Below are positions 20,970 to 29,064 of a stretch of 32,452 nucleotides of DNA, one piece after another. The stretch comes from Gammaproteobacteria bacterium (GTDB lineage: Bacteria; Pseudomonadota; Gammaproteobacteria; Pseudomonadales; Pseudohongiellaceae), in contig RFVC01000023.1 of the NCBI GenBank assembly GCA_009922595.1, positions 1 to 32,452 of the forward strand. The letters run 5' to 3'. The translations under genes and the position numbers were made by a program. The notes below the pieces were generated by a model that did no database searches, was not told the origin of the DNA, and saw only the letters and a list, made by a program, of their open reading frames with translations. How positions within the stretch are numbered: the first letter of the stretch is position 1; each line of letters starts with the position of its first letter.

Positions 20970-22412
20970 TTAGAAAAGACGGTTTATATCGTTATAAAAA
21001 GCAATGAACATGATGCCTGCTATTAAGATCAGGCCTAGGCGAAGTCCAACTTCCTGGACATGGTCAGGGATTGGTTTGCGAATGATGGCTTCAATCGCAT
21101 AGTAAAACAAATGCCCGCCATCAAGAACCGGTATCGGCAGAAGATTCATCACGCCAAGACTAATACTGAGGATGGCCAGGAACCCAACAAAATACTCTAG
21201 ACCATCACTGGCCGAGTCTCCTGCAATTTGCGCGATGGTTATCGGGCCGCTGATATTATTGACCGACATAAGACCAATGATCATTTTCTTGATCGCTACC
21301 AGTACGAAGACACTGTTTTCCCAGGTTTCACCAATGGCTTCAGTAACTGCTGCAATGGGAGAGAATCGAATTTCGCGGATGAGGGTTTCCGGCAGTACCG
21401 GCAGTTCAACTCCTGCGCCGATATAGCCCGTCGTTCTGCCTTCGGCGTCCAGCTGCGCCTCACCGTTTTCGTTGCGCCTGATGGCCGGGCGAATCGTGAG
21501 GTCGATAATCTGGCCGCGCCGCTCAACGGTGGCCGGCAGGTCAGTTTCCGGATTGGCACGAACGATGTCGACCCACTCATCCCAGCCTGCGATCTCTGTG
21601 TTGTTGGCACTCAAGACGAGGTCGCCGCTTTCAAAACCTGCAGCCATAGCCCTGCCGCCTGCTTCGAGCTCGCCAATGCGCGGCGGTATGTCGAGATAAA
21701 TAGGCGTTATACCAAGAGAGCCCAACACGTCGGGTTCGGCATCGCCTGCCAACCAGGCCTGCAGCTGAATAAAAAGGTCATCAACCTGGGTTGAGTCCTG
21801 GCGCATCACCCTGACATGCATTAGCCCGGTTTCACCCAGACGATCAAGAAAACCTTTTCGCACTTCCTGCCAGGTCCGCGTTTCTGATTCATCCACGGCA
21901 AAAATTTCATCACCGTATTGCATACCGGCAACAGCCGCCGGGGAGCCTGCTTCAATCTGGCCGACAACGGGAGCAAAGTCCCTCACCCCAGACATGAACA
22001 TTATCCAGTAGAGCAGTATTGCCAGGAGAAAGTTGGCGGCAGGTCCGGCCGCAACAATGGCTGCCCGTTGTGAGAGTGACTTGTGGGTAAACGCGAACTG
22101 CTTTTCTTCTTCGGGAACGTCACTGTCCTGTTCGCCGAGCATCTTGACGTAGCCGCCAAGCGGAATAGCGGCGATCACGAATTCAGTGCCTTCGCTGGGG
22201 GTATAAACAACTTCACCGTTATGGCTGGTTATTGCTTTAGGCTGTTCGCGCCATCTGAGGAGCGGTTTGCCGAACCCGATGGAAAAACGTTCAACCTTAA
22301 CGCCGCACTTTCTTGCCACCCAGAAATGACCATACTCGTGAAAGGTCACGAGTATCCCAAGGGTGACGAGCAATGCCAGCACGTCAAAAGCTACGTTGCC
22401 AATAAATTCCAT
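20970..22412 (-). CDS. rseP: RseP site-2 intramembrane zinc protease
   Basis: RseP cuts anti-sigma factor RseA inside the inner membrane during the sigma-E envelope stress response and clears signal-peptide remnants. The 480-residue protein has an N-terminal membrane segment with the zinc motif HEYGH (H25, E26, H29). Two PDZ domains lie at about 150-320 (GSPAAVAGMQYGDEI and RAMAAGFESGDLVL). The C-terminal membrane part has PIPVLDGGHL, whose D431 is the third zinc ligand. E. coli RseP has 450 residues. An extra stretch of roughly 18 residues at about 57-74, between GKPLLRWRE and TEFVIAAIPLGGYVKML, explains part of the difference. It sits between dxr and bamA, as usual, so the protease that controls sigma-E is co-transcribed with its client pathway. 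Confidence 0.97.
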   Translation of the reverse strand: MEFIGNVAFDVLALLVTLGILVTFHEYGHFWVARKCGVKVERFSIGFGKPLLRWREQPKAITSHNGEVVYTPSEGTEFVIAAIPLGGYVKMLGEQDSDVPEEEKQFAFTHKSLSQRAAIVAAGPAANFLLAILLYWIMFMSGVRDFAPVVGQIEAGSPAAVAGMQYGDEIFAVDESETRTWQEVRKGFLDRLGETGLMHVRVMRQDSTQVDDLFIQLQAWLAGDAEPDVLGSLGITPIYLDIPPRIGELEAGGRAMAAGFESGDLVLSANNTEIAGWDEWVDIVRANPETDLPATVERRGQIIDLTIRPAIRRNENGEAQLDAEGRTTGYIGAGVELPVLPETLIREIRFSPIAAVTEAIGETWENSVFVLVAIKKMIIGLMSVNNISGPITIAQIAGDSASDGLEYFVGFLAILSISLGVMNLLPIPVLDGGHLFYYAIEAIIRKPIPDHVQEVGLRLGLILIAGIMFIAFYNDINRLF

Positions 22413-22458
22413 TGTTCCAGGGAACTATCTTGTTCTGTGTCCTATTTGACCGCCTAGG

Positions 22459-22475
22459 CCCGGGTTTTATCCGGG
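22459..22475 (-). promoter_or_regulatory. small GC-rich hairpin in dxr-rseP gap
   Basis: The minus strand has CCCGG (22471-22475 arm), a 7-base A-rich loop, and CCGGG (22459-22463), a 5-bp G/C stem in the 83-base gap between dxr and rseP. No T-run follows. It could modestly slow read-through or protect RNA ends. No promoter hexamers were recognised in this gap. Confidence 0.3.
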
Positions 22476-22495
22476 TATCATTATTTATGCGTGTT

Positions 22496-23689
22496 TTACT
22501 GAATACGCTGTTTGAGCAACTCTGATCCGAGTTGTCTTGCTTTTCTGTCTTCCTCAAGCACTTCTTCAAGTGAGTCAATGCCAGTCACTGGCAACTGCTG
22601 CAGTGCGGCATCAATGATATCAGGTATTTGATCAAATCTGAGGCTTCCTCCCAAAAAAGCTTCCACGGCTAACTCGTTGGCAGCATTTAGAATTATGGGG
22701 GCAGATTCACCCGTACTGGCGGCCTGCCGGCCCAATTTCAAACAGGGAAACCGCGCCAGGTCGGGCTGCTGAAAATCGAGGCTCGCTATTTCCACCAGGT
22801 CAAGTTCCCTGACACCCGCATCAATCCTATCGGGCCAGGCCAGGCCATAGGCAATTGGGGTACGCATGTCAGGATTACCCAGCTGCGCCAGTGCGGAACC
22901 ATCGCGGTAATACACCAGGGAGTGGATGATGCTCTGCGGATGGATAAGGATATCGATACTGGCTTCATCAACCCCGTAAAGAAAACAGGCCTCAATTAAC
23001 TCCAGCGCCTTGTTCACCATGGTGGCCGAATCCACCGAGATCTTCTTCCCCATTTCCCAATTGGGATGGGCGCATGCCTGTTCCGGTGTGACATTGCCCA
23101 GTTCCGCAGGATCAGTTTTCAGAAATGGCCCGCCGGAACCTGTCAGCACAATCTTGCTGAAGCCATCCTCTACATGGTTTTCAAATTTAGCTTTCCCGTT
23201 GACGGGTAGGCACTGGAACATGGCGTTATGTTCACTGTCGATCGGCAGCAGTAATGAACCAGACTCGGCCACCGCATGCATGAACAGCGGGCCAGCCATG
23301 ACCAGGGCTTCCTTGTTAGCGAGCAGAATTTTCTTGCCGGCACTTGCCGCGGCCAGGGTTGGTCTCAACCCTATGCCCCCGACTATGGCTGCCATGACAC
23401 AATCAACCTCGTCGTGCGTGGCAATCAGTTCCAACCCTTCCTGGCCAGCCAGCACCGTAACACCGATCTCCCTGAGTTCATCACCAAGCTGCCTGGCGGC
23501 TTCATTATCCTGGATGACGGCAAACTTTGGTCTCACTGCCAGGCACTGTGTTCTTAGCAGTTCAGCATTGCTGTTGGCAGACAGGGCAAACACAGAGAAG
23601 CGGTCGCTGTTGGACGCAATAACATCCAGCGTGTTGACGCCAATTGAGCCGGTGGAGCCAAGAATGGAGACAGATTGCTGATGCGTCAT
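22496..23689 (-). CDS. dxr: 1-deoxy-D-xylulose 5-phosphate reductoisomerase
   Basis: Dxr (IspC) makes 2-C-methyl-D-erythritol 4-phosphate, the substrate of IspD, using NADPH. The 397-residue protein has the NADPH-binding ILGSTGSIGVNTLDVI motif at 9-24. LANKEALVMAG has K126, and the metal ligands D151 and E153 lie in LPIDSEHNA. The flexible active-site loop HPNWEMGKKISVDSATM is followed by NKALELIEA, which holds the third acidic ligand. The C-terminal AANELAVEAFL segment is also conserved. Length is as expected (E. coli 398). It is followed by rseP after 83 bases and preceded by cdsA with a 13-base gap. Dxr, IspD and IspF in this window cover three of the seven MEP-pathway steps. Confidence 0.98.
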   Translation of the reverse strand: MTHQQSVSILGSTGSIGVNTLDVIASNSDRFSVFALSANSNAELLRTQCLAVRPKFAVIQDNEAARQLGDELREIGVTVLAGQEGLELIATHDEVDCVMAAIVGGIGLRPTLAAASAGKKILLANKEALVMAGPLFMHAVAESGSLLLPIDSEHNAMFQCLPVNGKAKFENHVEDGFSKIVLTGSGGPFLKTDPAELGNVTPEQACAHPNWEMGKKISVDSATMVNKALELIEACFLYGVDEASIDILIHPQSIIHSLVYYRDGSALAQLGNPDMRTPIAYGLAWPDRIDAGVRELDLVEIASLDFQQPDLARFPCLKLGRQAASTGESAPIILNAANELAVEAFLGGSLRFDQIPDIIDAALQQLPVTGIDSLEEVLEEDRKARQLGSELLKQRIQ

Positions 23690-23702
23690 AAGAAGTCAGT
23701 CA

Positions 23703-24536
23703 TCAAGCTGCAAAACGAGGTGCAAGCAGTACTAGCAGTAACGCATAGACAGGAGCGGCTGCGGTCAGGCCGTCTATGCGATCCAGGATGCCGCCATGAC
23801 CCGGCAGTATGGCACCGCTGTCTTTGACGTCGCGATAGCGCTTGATCATGCTCTCAAAGAGGTCGCCCACCACACTGAAGGCGGCAATCAGCATCGCGCA
23901 TCCGACTAGCAGCAGCCAGCGGGTAACTGAGATCTCGGCAATCCTGTTAACGAACAGGAAACTCGTTACCGTAAAAATGAGGCTCGAGGCCAGCATCCCG
24001 CCGCAAAAACCTTCCCAGGTTTTATTGGGGCTGACATTCACGGCCAGCTTGTATCTACCCAATGCCCTGCCCGCAAAATATGCACCGGTATCGGCGGCAG
24101 CCACTACGGCAAACACCGACAAGACATGAAAGGCAAAGTATTGCTGTTCACGGAGCCAGACAAAGGCCATCCAGCCGGGAACAAATAGAGGCAGACCAAC
24201 AAGCATAAGCAGCAGCGTGTACGCCGTCCCGGATTGCTGCCCGCGATAGGCGTAGATGAAAAAATACGCTGCAACCCAGAAGACGAGACCAACGATAAAG
24301 TAAATTTCGACGGGTATCGGTACATGCAGCGTTACCCACAAACATCCCAGCATGAAGATCACGTAGGCAACCCTGCCCGCCGTATTCTTTATACCGGCAA
24401 GCGCCGACCATTCCCAGACAGAAACACTGATCACCAGCGCTATAAAAAGGGAGAAGAGCTGAAGCGGCAGGTAGAACACGGCAGCAAGTAGCACAAAGAG
24501 CAAGACAAAGGCCGTCAGTACACGCTGCAACAACAT
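23703..24536 (-). CDS. cdsA: phosphatidate cytidylyltransferase
   Basis: CdsA makes CDP-diacylglycerol from phosphatidic acid and CTP, the branch point for all phospholipids. The 277-residue protein is very hydrophobic, with about seven or eight membrane segments. The complete CDP-DAG synthase signature (SMIKRYRDVKDSG, then GHGGILDRID) spans residues 229-255, including the conserved KD and DR-D residues. AAADTGAYFAGRALGRYKL and NVSPNKTWEG, both characteristic of the family, precede it. It begins one base after the uppS stop codon and so is probably translationally coupled to it. CTP for the reaction comes from PyrG. Confidence 0.97.
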   Translation of the reverse strand: MLLQRVLTAFVLLFVLLAAVFYLPLQLFSLFIALVISVSVWEWSALAGIKNTAGRVAYVIFMLGCLWVTLHVPIPVEIYFIVGLVFWVAAYFFIYAYRGQQSGTAYTLLLMLVGLPLFVPGWMAFVWLREQQYFAFHVLSVFAVVAAADTGAYFAGRALGRYKLAVNVSPNKTWEGFCGGMLASSLIFTVTSFLFVNRIAEISVTRWLLLVGCAMLIAAFSVVGDLFESMIKRYRDVKDSGAILPGHGGILDRIDGLTAAAPVYALLLVLLAPRFAA

Positions 24537-24537
24537 C

Positions 24538-25308
24538 TTAACCGGCCTCTACCTGGTCACTTACCATGCCGAAGCGTCGCTGACGACCGGCATAATCCTC
24601 GAGGGCCTTTTCAAATTCATTTTCGTCAAAGTCAGGCCAGAAGGTTTGGGTAAAGTAAAATTCCGTGTAGGCAAACTGCCACAGGAGAAAATTGCTGATA
24701 CGCTTTTCGCCGCCGGTCCGGATGCAGAGATCAGGCATCGGCATGTCACCCGCTGAGATATGCTCCGTGACCAAGTCTTCATTAATCTCACTGGCCTTGA
24801 GCTCGCCCTGGTCTACTTTTTCGGCGAGCTGCCGTGCTGCATTGGTGATGTCCCAGTGGCCACCGTAATCAGCGGCGACGACCAACGTCATCCCAGTATT
24901 GCCCTTAGTCATGTGTTCAGCGTCTTCCATTAGACCGACCAGCTTACGCGTGAAACGTTCGCGACTGCCGATAAAGCGTATCCGGATATTCTGCTTATGC
25001 ATCTTGGCAATTTCGTTTTTCTGCAGCACGTTTAGAAACAGCGCCATTAGACTGTTGACTTCCTTTTTGGGACGCAACCAGTTTTCACTGCTGAACACGA
25101 AAAGCGTCAGGTATTCGATATTATTCTTCAGGCAGGCATCAACAAGGCTGCGGGCCGTTACGGCGCCGGCACGATGCCCTGAGATTCCATATTTTTTATG
25201 CAGCTTGGACCAGCGATTATTGCCATCCATAATCACTGCAATATGGCGCGGAGTATTATGCTTTAACTGACTTTCAGCACTTGAAGCAGAACGTTTTGCG
25301 GGAGACAT
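24538..25308 (-). CDS. uppS: undecaprenyl diphosphate synthase
   Basis: UppS (IspU) is the cis-prenyltransferase that makes the C55 lipid carrier for peptidoglycan and O-antigen. The 256-residue protein has HIAVIMDGNNRW with catalytic D28, followed by SGHRAGA, the FVFSSENWLRP motif, and the C-terminal DLCIRTGGEKRISNFLLWQFAYTE block. That block is split here as DLCIRTGGE and RISNFLLWQ, and carries the conserved Arg residues that bind the homoallylic diphosphate. An N-terminal extension of about 20 Ser/Lys-rich residues precedes the fold. No Shine-Dalgarno sequence is visible before the ATG at 25308; the bases there are C-rich instead. The gene follows frr by 19 bases. Confidence 0.97.
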   Translation of the reverse strand: MSPAKRSASSAESQLKHNTPRHIAVIMDGNNRWSKLHKKYGISGHRAGAVTARSLVDACLKNNIEYLTLFVFSSENWLRPKKEVNSLMALFLNVLQKNEIAKMHKQNIRIRFIGSRERFTRKLVGLMEDAEHMTKGNTGMTLVVAADYGGHWDITNAARQLAEKVDQGELKASEINEDLVTEHISAGDMPMPDLCIRTGGEKRISNFLLWQFAYTEFYFTQTFWPDFDENEFEKALEDYAGRQRRFGMVSDQVEAG

Positions 25309-25327
25309 AAGGGGGCAGCATCTTCAA

Positions 25328-25885
25328 TCAGATGGTCAGCAGGTCTGCTTCCTTTTCTTCGTACTTGGCATCTACCCTGACAATAAAGCTGTCAGTGATC
25401 TTCTGGATATCCTGTTCAGCTTTGCGCTCTTCATCTTCACTGATTTCCTTTTCCTTGAGCAGGTCCTTGGTATGACTGTTGGCGTCACGACGGATGTTGC
25501 GAATTGCCACCCGGGTGTTCTCGGCTTCCTGCTTGGCCTGCTTGGTATATTCCTTCCTGGTTTCCTCAGTCAGGGCAGGCATGGGAATACGAATAACATC
25601 CCCATTGTTGGAAGGATTCAGGCCGAGGTCTGACTTCATGATAGCCTTCTCCACATCCCCCATAATATTTTTTTCCCATGGAGTCACAGCAATAGTCCGA
25701 GCATCTTCGATGGTGATATTGGCCACCTGCTGGATGGGAGTGTCAGCACCGTAATAAGACACCATGATGCTGTCCAGGATTCCTGGATGAGCACGACCAG
25801 TCCTAATCTTGTTAAAGGCAGAATCAAGACTCAGTAAACTTTTTTCCATACGCTCTTGCGCGTCAGCAATGATCTCGTCAATCAT
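25328..25885 (-). CDS. frr: ribosome recycling factor
   Basis: RRF works with EF-G to split the post-termination ribosome. The 185-residue product has the N-terminal helix with KIRTGRAHPGILD at residues 26-38. The small domain reads VSYYGADTPIQQVANITIEDARTI, and the C-terminal helices carry IPALTEE-like IPMPALTEETRKEYTKQAK and VAIRNIRRDAN. Length is exactly the norm. A strong Shine-Dalgarno sequence (GGGGAG) lies six bases before the ATG. The gene starts one base after the pyrH stop codon. The order rpsB-tsf-pyrH-frr is the classic one in E. coli and most bacteria. Confidence 0.98.
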   Translation of the reverse strand: MIDEIIADAQERMEKSLLSLDSAFNKIRTGRAHPGILDSIMVSYYGADTPIQQVANITIEDARTIAVTPWEKNIMGDVEKAIMKSDLGLNPSNNGDVIRIPMPALTEETRKEYTKQAKQEAENTRVAIRNIRRDANSHTKDLLKEKEISEDEERKAEQDIQKITDSFIVRVDAKYEEKEADLLTI

Positions 25886-25886
25886 C

Positions 25887-26615
25887 CTATTCTCCCCTCT
25901 CTATCAGAGTACCCTCTTCCTTGCCGACAATAATATTGAACAAGGCTTCAGGTTTATTCATGTTAAATACGCGAACCGGCAAATCGTGATCGCGACTCAG
26001 GCAGATAGCCGTCAGGTCCATCACCCCGAGTTTCTTATCTAGCACTTCATCAAAAGTCAGACGATCGTATTTTTCTGCATTGGGGTTGGTTACCGGGTCC
26101 GCTGAATAGACACCATCGACCTTCGTTGCCTTCAGCACCAGGTCCGCGTCGATTTCTATACCTCGCAGACAGGCCGAGGAATCAGTGGTAAAAAACGGGT
26201 TGCCGGTGCCGGCAGAAAAGATTACGACATCGCCGTCCTTTAGATGGCGAATGGCAGTACGTCGATCATAATGCTCCACTACCCCGCTCATGGGAATAGC
26301 TGACATTACCCGGGTGGAAATATTGGCGCGTTCCAGGGCATCGCGCATGGCCAAGGCATTCATTACCGTGGCCAGCATACCCATGTGATCACCCGTGACG
26401 CGCTCCATGCCTGCTTCATGCAGGGCGGCGCCACGGAAGAGGTTACCCCCACCTATGACAAGACCAACCTGGACACCGATCTCGACCAACTGGCCGATTT
26501 CGGTAGCCATTCGATCCAGCACCTTGGGATCTATACCAAATTCAGCACTACCGGTCAGGGCTTCGCCACTTAGCTTGAGTAGAATCCTGTCATGCTTTCG
26601 GATTTTGGTTGCCAT
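25887..26615 (-). CDS. pyrH: UMP kinase
   Basis: PyrH phosphorylates UMP to UDP and is allosterically controlled by UTP and GTP; it supplies the substrate line that ends at PyrG. The 242-residue amino-acid-kinase-fold protein has [12 protein letters not shown] at residues 11-22. [12 protein letters not shown] follows, with [30 protein letters not shown] (a conserved UMP/ATP site segment) and [16 protein letters not shown]. Length is normal (E. coli 241). It lies between tsf (38 bases) and frr (1 base). Confidence 0.98.
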   Translation of the reverse strand: MATKIRKHDRILLKLSGEALTGSAEFGIDPKVLDRMATEIGQLVEIGVQVGLVIGGGNLFRGAALHEAGMERVTGDHMGMLATVMNALAMRDALERANISTRVMSAIPMSGVVEHYDRRTAIRHLKDGDVVIFSAGTGNPFFTTDSSACLRGIEIDADLVLKATKVDGVYSADPVTNPNAEKYDRLTFDEVLDKKLGVMDLTAICLSRDHDLPVRVFNMNKPEALFNIIVGKEEGTLIERGE

Positions 26616-26653
26616 GCGCCTGCCCTGGATTGATAACCGTTTGCTGTTTTGGT

Positions 26654-27523
26654 TTATTCAGAACCTTTTAACTGGGCTGCAACCTCTGCAGCGAAATCTT
26701 CTTCTTTCTTTTCTATTCCTTCACCCACTTCAAAGCGAACGAAAGAGAGAACTTCAGCACCGGCATCCTTGACCAGTTTGCCGACCTTGGTATCAGGATC
26801 TTTTACGAAGGCCTGCTCAAGAAGACTGACTTCCTCAACGAACTTGCGCAGACGTCCACTAACCATCTTTTCGACGATATCAGCAGGCTTGCCGCTTTCG
26901 GCCGCCTGTGCAGAGTAAATTTCACTTTCCTTGCTCAGGACATCGGCAGGCACGTCTTCCGCATTCACCACCAATGGGTTGACTGCGGCAACATGCATTG
27001 CAACGTCCTTGGCCAGTTCTTCACTGCCGCCTTTCAAGGCAACGAGAACCGCAATCTTGTTGTTGGAATGCACGTAAGCACCGGTAGTGCCTTCACCCTC
27101 AACTAGGGTGGCACGGCGTACGGTAATGTTCTCACCAATTTCCTGCACCATGGTCTGCCTTTCCTGCTCAAGACCAGCTGCCAGAAGCGCGTCGATATCG
27201 GCTTCCTTCTTGGAAAACACGGTTTCAAGAACGGTGTTGGCAAAATCAACAAACTGCTCGTTGCGTGCCGCAAAGTCAGTTTCACTGTTGACTTCTACCA
27301 TGACGCCGTAGCTGCCATCTTCGGCAATCTTGGTCATCACAAGCCCTTCTGCTGCTGTGCGGCCAGCTTTTTTCGCTGCCTTCAGGCCGCTTTCCTTGCG
27401 CAGGTCCTCAATTGCTTTTTCGATGTCACCGTCTGCTGCCTGGAGTGCTTTCTTGCAGTCCATCATGCCTAGGCCGGTTCTTTCTCTCAATTCTTTAACC
27501 AATGAAGTTGTAATTTCTGCCAT
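26654..27523 (-). CDS. tsf: elongation factor Ts
   Basis: EF-Ts is the guanine-nucleotide exchange factor for EF-Tu. The 289-residue protein begins with the UBA-like domain: [19 protein letters not shown] at residues 9-27, then [13 protein letters not shown]. It has the core signature [20 protein letters not shown] (residues about 77-96), which contains the TDF motif that contacts EF-Tu. The C-terminal [23 protein letters not shown] segment is the dimer/coiled-coil part. The ATG has GGGAGG seven bases upstream, a strong ribosome site. The gap to rpsB is 59 bases and contains only a short GCTG/CAGC hairpin, not a clear terminator. Confidence 0.98.
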   Translation of the reverse strand: MAEITTSLVKELRERTGLGMMDCKKALQAADGDIEKAIEDLRKESGLKAAKKAGRTAAEGLVMTKIAEDGSYGVMVEVNSETDFAARNEQFVDFANTVLETVFSKKEADIDALLAAGLEQERQTMVQEIGENITVRRATLVEGEGTTGAYVHSNNKIAVLVALKGGSEELAKDVAMHVAAVNPLVVNAEDVPADVLSKESEIYSAQAAESGKPADIVEKMVSGRLRKFVEEVSLLEQAFVKDPDTKVGKLVKDAGAEVLSFVRFEVGEGIEKKEEDFAAEVAAQLKGSE

Positions 27524-27582
27524 GAGTGGCCTCCCTCATCTTATCTAAACTTTTCACTGAATGTAGAAGCTGTAACCAGCGA

Positions 27583-28692
27583 CTACTCGGCTTTGGCTTT
27601 GGCCTTGGTTTTAGCAGCGGCCTTCTTGGGTGCTGCCTTGGCCTTTGTCTTTGCAGCCGCTTTCTTCTTGGGAGCTGCCTTGGCTTTAGCCTTGGTCTTT
27701 GCTGTAGCTTTGGCCTTGGGTTTGGCTTCCTCGCCTTCTGCTTTTTCAGAAGGCTCTTCGGCAGCCGCTTCCTCTGCTGGCGCTTCTGCTTCAGCCAGTG
27801 CTTCTGCGGCGGCTTCCTCGGCAGGTGCTTCCTCAACAGGCGCTTCGACTGCTTCTGCCTCAGCTTTCTCTTTCGCCGCTTCTTCGGCAGGTGCTTCAGT
27901 TACCTTGGCCTTGGCCGATTTGCCTTTAACCTTGATCTTGGTATCAGAACCATCTTTATCATCGTCTACTTCGATGAATTCACCTTTCTTGGCTTCCGCC
28001 TGGGCTGCTGCCTTGCCATTGCCTTCAACACAGGCATCAGCAATAGCCGTGACATAAAGATTGATGGCCCTGATCGCATCGTCATTACCTGGAATGACAA
28101 CATCAACGCCTTCAGGATCACTGTTGGTATCAACAACACCGATTACGGGGATACCAAGCTTGTTGGCTTCGGTAACAGCTATACGCTCGTGGTCAACATC
28201 AACGACAAACAGGGCATCAGGCAGACCGCCCATATCCTTGATTCCACCAATACTGCGCTCCAGTTTTTCCTGTTCACGCGCACGCATCAGAGCTTCTTTC
28301 TTGGTTAACTTGTCAAAGGTACCATCAGTCGCTTGCGCTTCAAGATCTTTTAATTTCTTGATGGAGGCGCGAATAGTTTTGTAGTTGGTTAGCATCCCAC
28401 CCAGCCAGCGCTGGTCTACGTATGGCATTTTGGCCCTGCTGGCTTCGCTCTTGATGATTTTGCTGGCAGCGCGCTTGGTGCCGACAAAGAGCACTTTCTG
28501 ACGGCGCTCAGCCATCTGTTTAACCTGGTCGAGAGCCTGGTTAAGTGCAGGGACAGTGTGTTCGAGATTGATAATATGGATTTTGTTGCGGGCCCCGAAA
28601 ATGTATTGGTCCATTTTGGGATTCCAGTAGCGGCATTGGTGTCCAAAATGCACACCAGCCTGCAACATGTCTTTCATGTTTACAGAGGTCAT
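27583..28692 (-). CDS. rpsB: 30S ribosomal protein S2 with long charged C-terminal tail
   Basis: S2 sits at the neck of the 30S subunit and is needed for S1 binding. I start at the ATG at 28690-28692, which has AAGGA six bases upstream and gives [19 protein letters not shown]. An upstream in-frame start at 28722 would add ten residues but has no family support. Residues 1-240 are a normal S2: [35 protein letters not shown], a coiled-coil around 110-150, [11 protein letters not shown] and [11 protein letters not shown]. The protein then continues to residue 369, against about 241 in E. coli. Residues about 264-322 are Glu/Ala/Pro-rich and acidic, and 324-368 are Lys/Ala/Pro-rich and basic, with repeated KTKAKA units resembling histone H1-like tails. 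It is followed by tsf, and its leader is a likely site of autoregulation by S2. Confidence 0.97.
   Translation of the reverse strand: MTSVNMKDMLQAGVHFGHQCRYWNPKMDQYIFGARNKIHIINLEHTVPALNQALDQVKQMAERRQKVLFVGTKRAASKIIKSEASRAKMPYVDQRWLGGMLTNYKTIRASIKKLKDLEAQATDGTFDKLTKKEALMRAREQEKLERSIGGIKDMGGLPDALFVVDVDHERIAVTEANKLGIPVIGVVDTNSDPEGVDVVIPGNDDAIRAINLYVTAIADACVEGNGKAAAQAEAKKGEFIEVDDDKDGSDTKIKVKGKSAKAKVTEAPAEEAAKEKAEAEAVEAPVEEAPAEEAAAEALAEAEAPAEEAAAEEPSEKAEGEEAKPKAKATAKTKAKAKAAPKKKAAAKTKAKAAPKKAAAKTKAKAKAE
27586..27723 (-). repeat. degenerate Lys/Ala-coding repeat in rpsB 3' end
   Basis: The last 46 codons of rpsB use only Lys, Ala, Thr, Pro and Glu. They contain three KTKAKA units and two AAPKK units, read at residues 332-337, 348-353, 361-366 (KTKAKA) and 339-343, 353-357 (AAPKK). 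At the DNA level this gives a run of near-repeats of AAGGCCAAGGC type. Such repeats are prone to expansion and contraction, so the length may vary between strains. Confidence 0.7.
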
Positions 28693-28875
28693 AGCTTGTC
28701 CTTGGGTTAAGCCTCCATACATCCCTCAAGTCTAACCTACAACCTTTTGATATCTTTAGAAAAAAATAACAGGTTTGTGGCACCCAGCTCGAAGTTGCGA
28801 TGTATGTGTGACAGTTAAATTAAGTTAATTTTGCAGGAGTAACCTGCCCTTGCTTCTGCCTACCGGGCAAAAACG
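28693..28875 (-). promoter_or_regulatory. rpsB 5' leader, candidate S2 autoregulatory RNA
   Basis: From the proposed start site near 28875 to the rpsB ATG the leader is about 183 bases, close to the roughly 160-base S2-regulated leader known in E. coli. Near its 5' end two hairpins occur on the minus strand: TGCC-CGGTA-GGCA (28857-28869) and GCAGG-TTACT-CCTGC (28833-28847). Further down, AACCT and AGGTT segments can pair around a T-run. The rpsB-tsf operon of E. coli is repressed by S2 through its leader; the same role here is inferred from position and size, not from an alignment. Confidence 0.45.
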
Positions 28876-28881
28876 TGCTGC

Positions 28882-28910
28882 TTTATACCACAATCCTTCT
28901 GCAACTGAAA
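28882..28910 (-). promoter_or_regulatory. promoter for rpsB-tsf-pyrH-frr
   Basis: On the minus strand TATAAA (28882-28887) is preceded directly by TGG, an extended -10 of the TGN type. It is followed by a G/C-rich discriminator (GCAGCACG), as in growth-rate-controlled ribosomal promoters. TTTCAG (28905-28910) is a weak -35 at 17 bases spacing. It is the best promoter candidate in the map-rpsB region for the minus strand. Confidence 0.5.
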
Positions 28911-28935
28911 GGTAAACCCATGAAATCCGTACGAT

Positions 28936-28986
28936 TTATCGAGAGTAACCCGAGGCAGAAAGGCCACTTTCCCTTACTCCTTTCAT
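28936..28986 (-). other. possible 16-codon open frame with good ribosome site
   Basis: Minus-strand ATG at 28984-28986 opens a 16-residue frame ending in TAA at 28936-28938, with AGGAG six bases upstream. It lies upstream of the proposed rpsB promoter and would need its own promoter, of which I see no clear sign. It may be chance in a purine-rich tract. Confidence 0.15.
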
Positions 28987-29000
28987 TCCTTTCTCCTTTC
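28967..29000. repeat. pyrimidine tract with three TCCTTTC repeats
   Basis: This 34-base stretch of the plus strand is almost pure C/T. It contains TCCTTTC three times, starting at 28978, 28987 and 28994 (GAAAGGA on the minus strand). It lies in the map-rpsB divergent region just upstream of the proposed map promoter. Such tracts can be protein-binding or bent DNA; no function is known here. Apart from the elements listed, nothing else was recognised in the 372-base gap 28693-29064. Confidence 0.5.
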
Positions 29001-29025
29001 AACTGCTATTCCCTTGTTCTAAAAT
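28997..29025 (+). promoter_or_regulatory. candidate promoter for map
   Basis: TAAAAT (29020-29025) matches 5 of 6 -10 positions. TTTCAA (28997-29002) lies 17 bases upstream as a weak -35. The leader would be about 33 bases and has no Shine-Dalgarno sequence before the map ATG. Confidence 0.35.
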
Positions 29026-29064
29026 AGCCTTACTTTATTCAAGCCATCCCCGATCCCGACGTTC

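Noticed and set aside
27541-27582. Terminator between rpsB and tsf
   Set aside because: Only a 4-bp GCTG/CAGC hairpin without a real U-run is visible; too weak to call.
27526-28308. A 260-codon plus-strand frame opposite the rpsB 3' half, rich in Gly, Leu, Phe and Cys
   Set aside because: It is the complement of the Lys/Ala/Glu-rich tail and S2 core codons; composition follows from the opposite strand and no ribosome site or family is seen.
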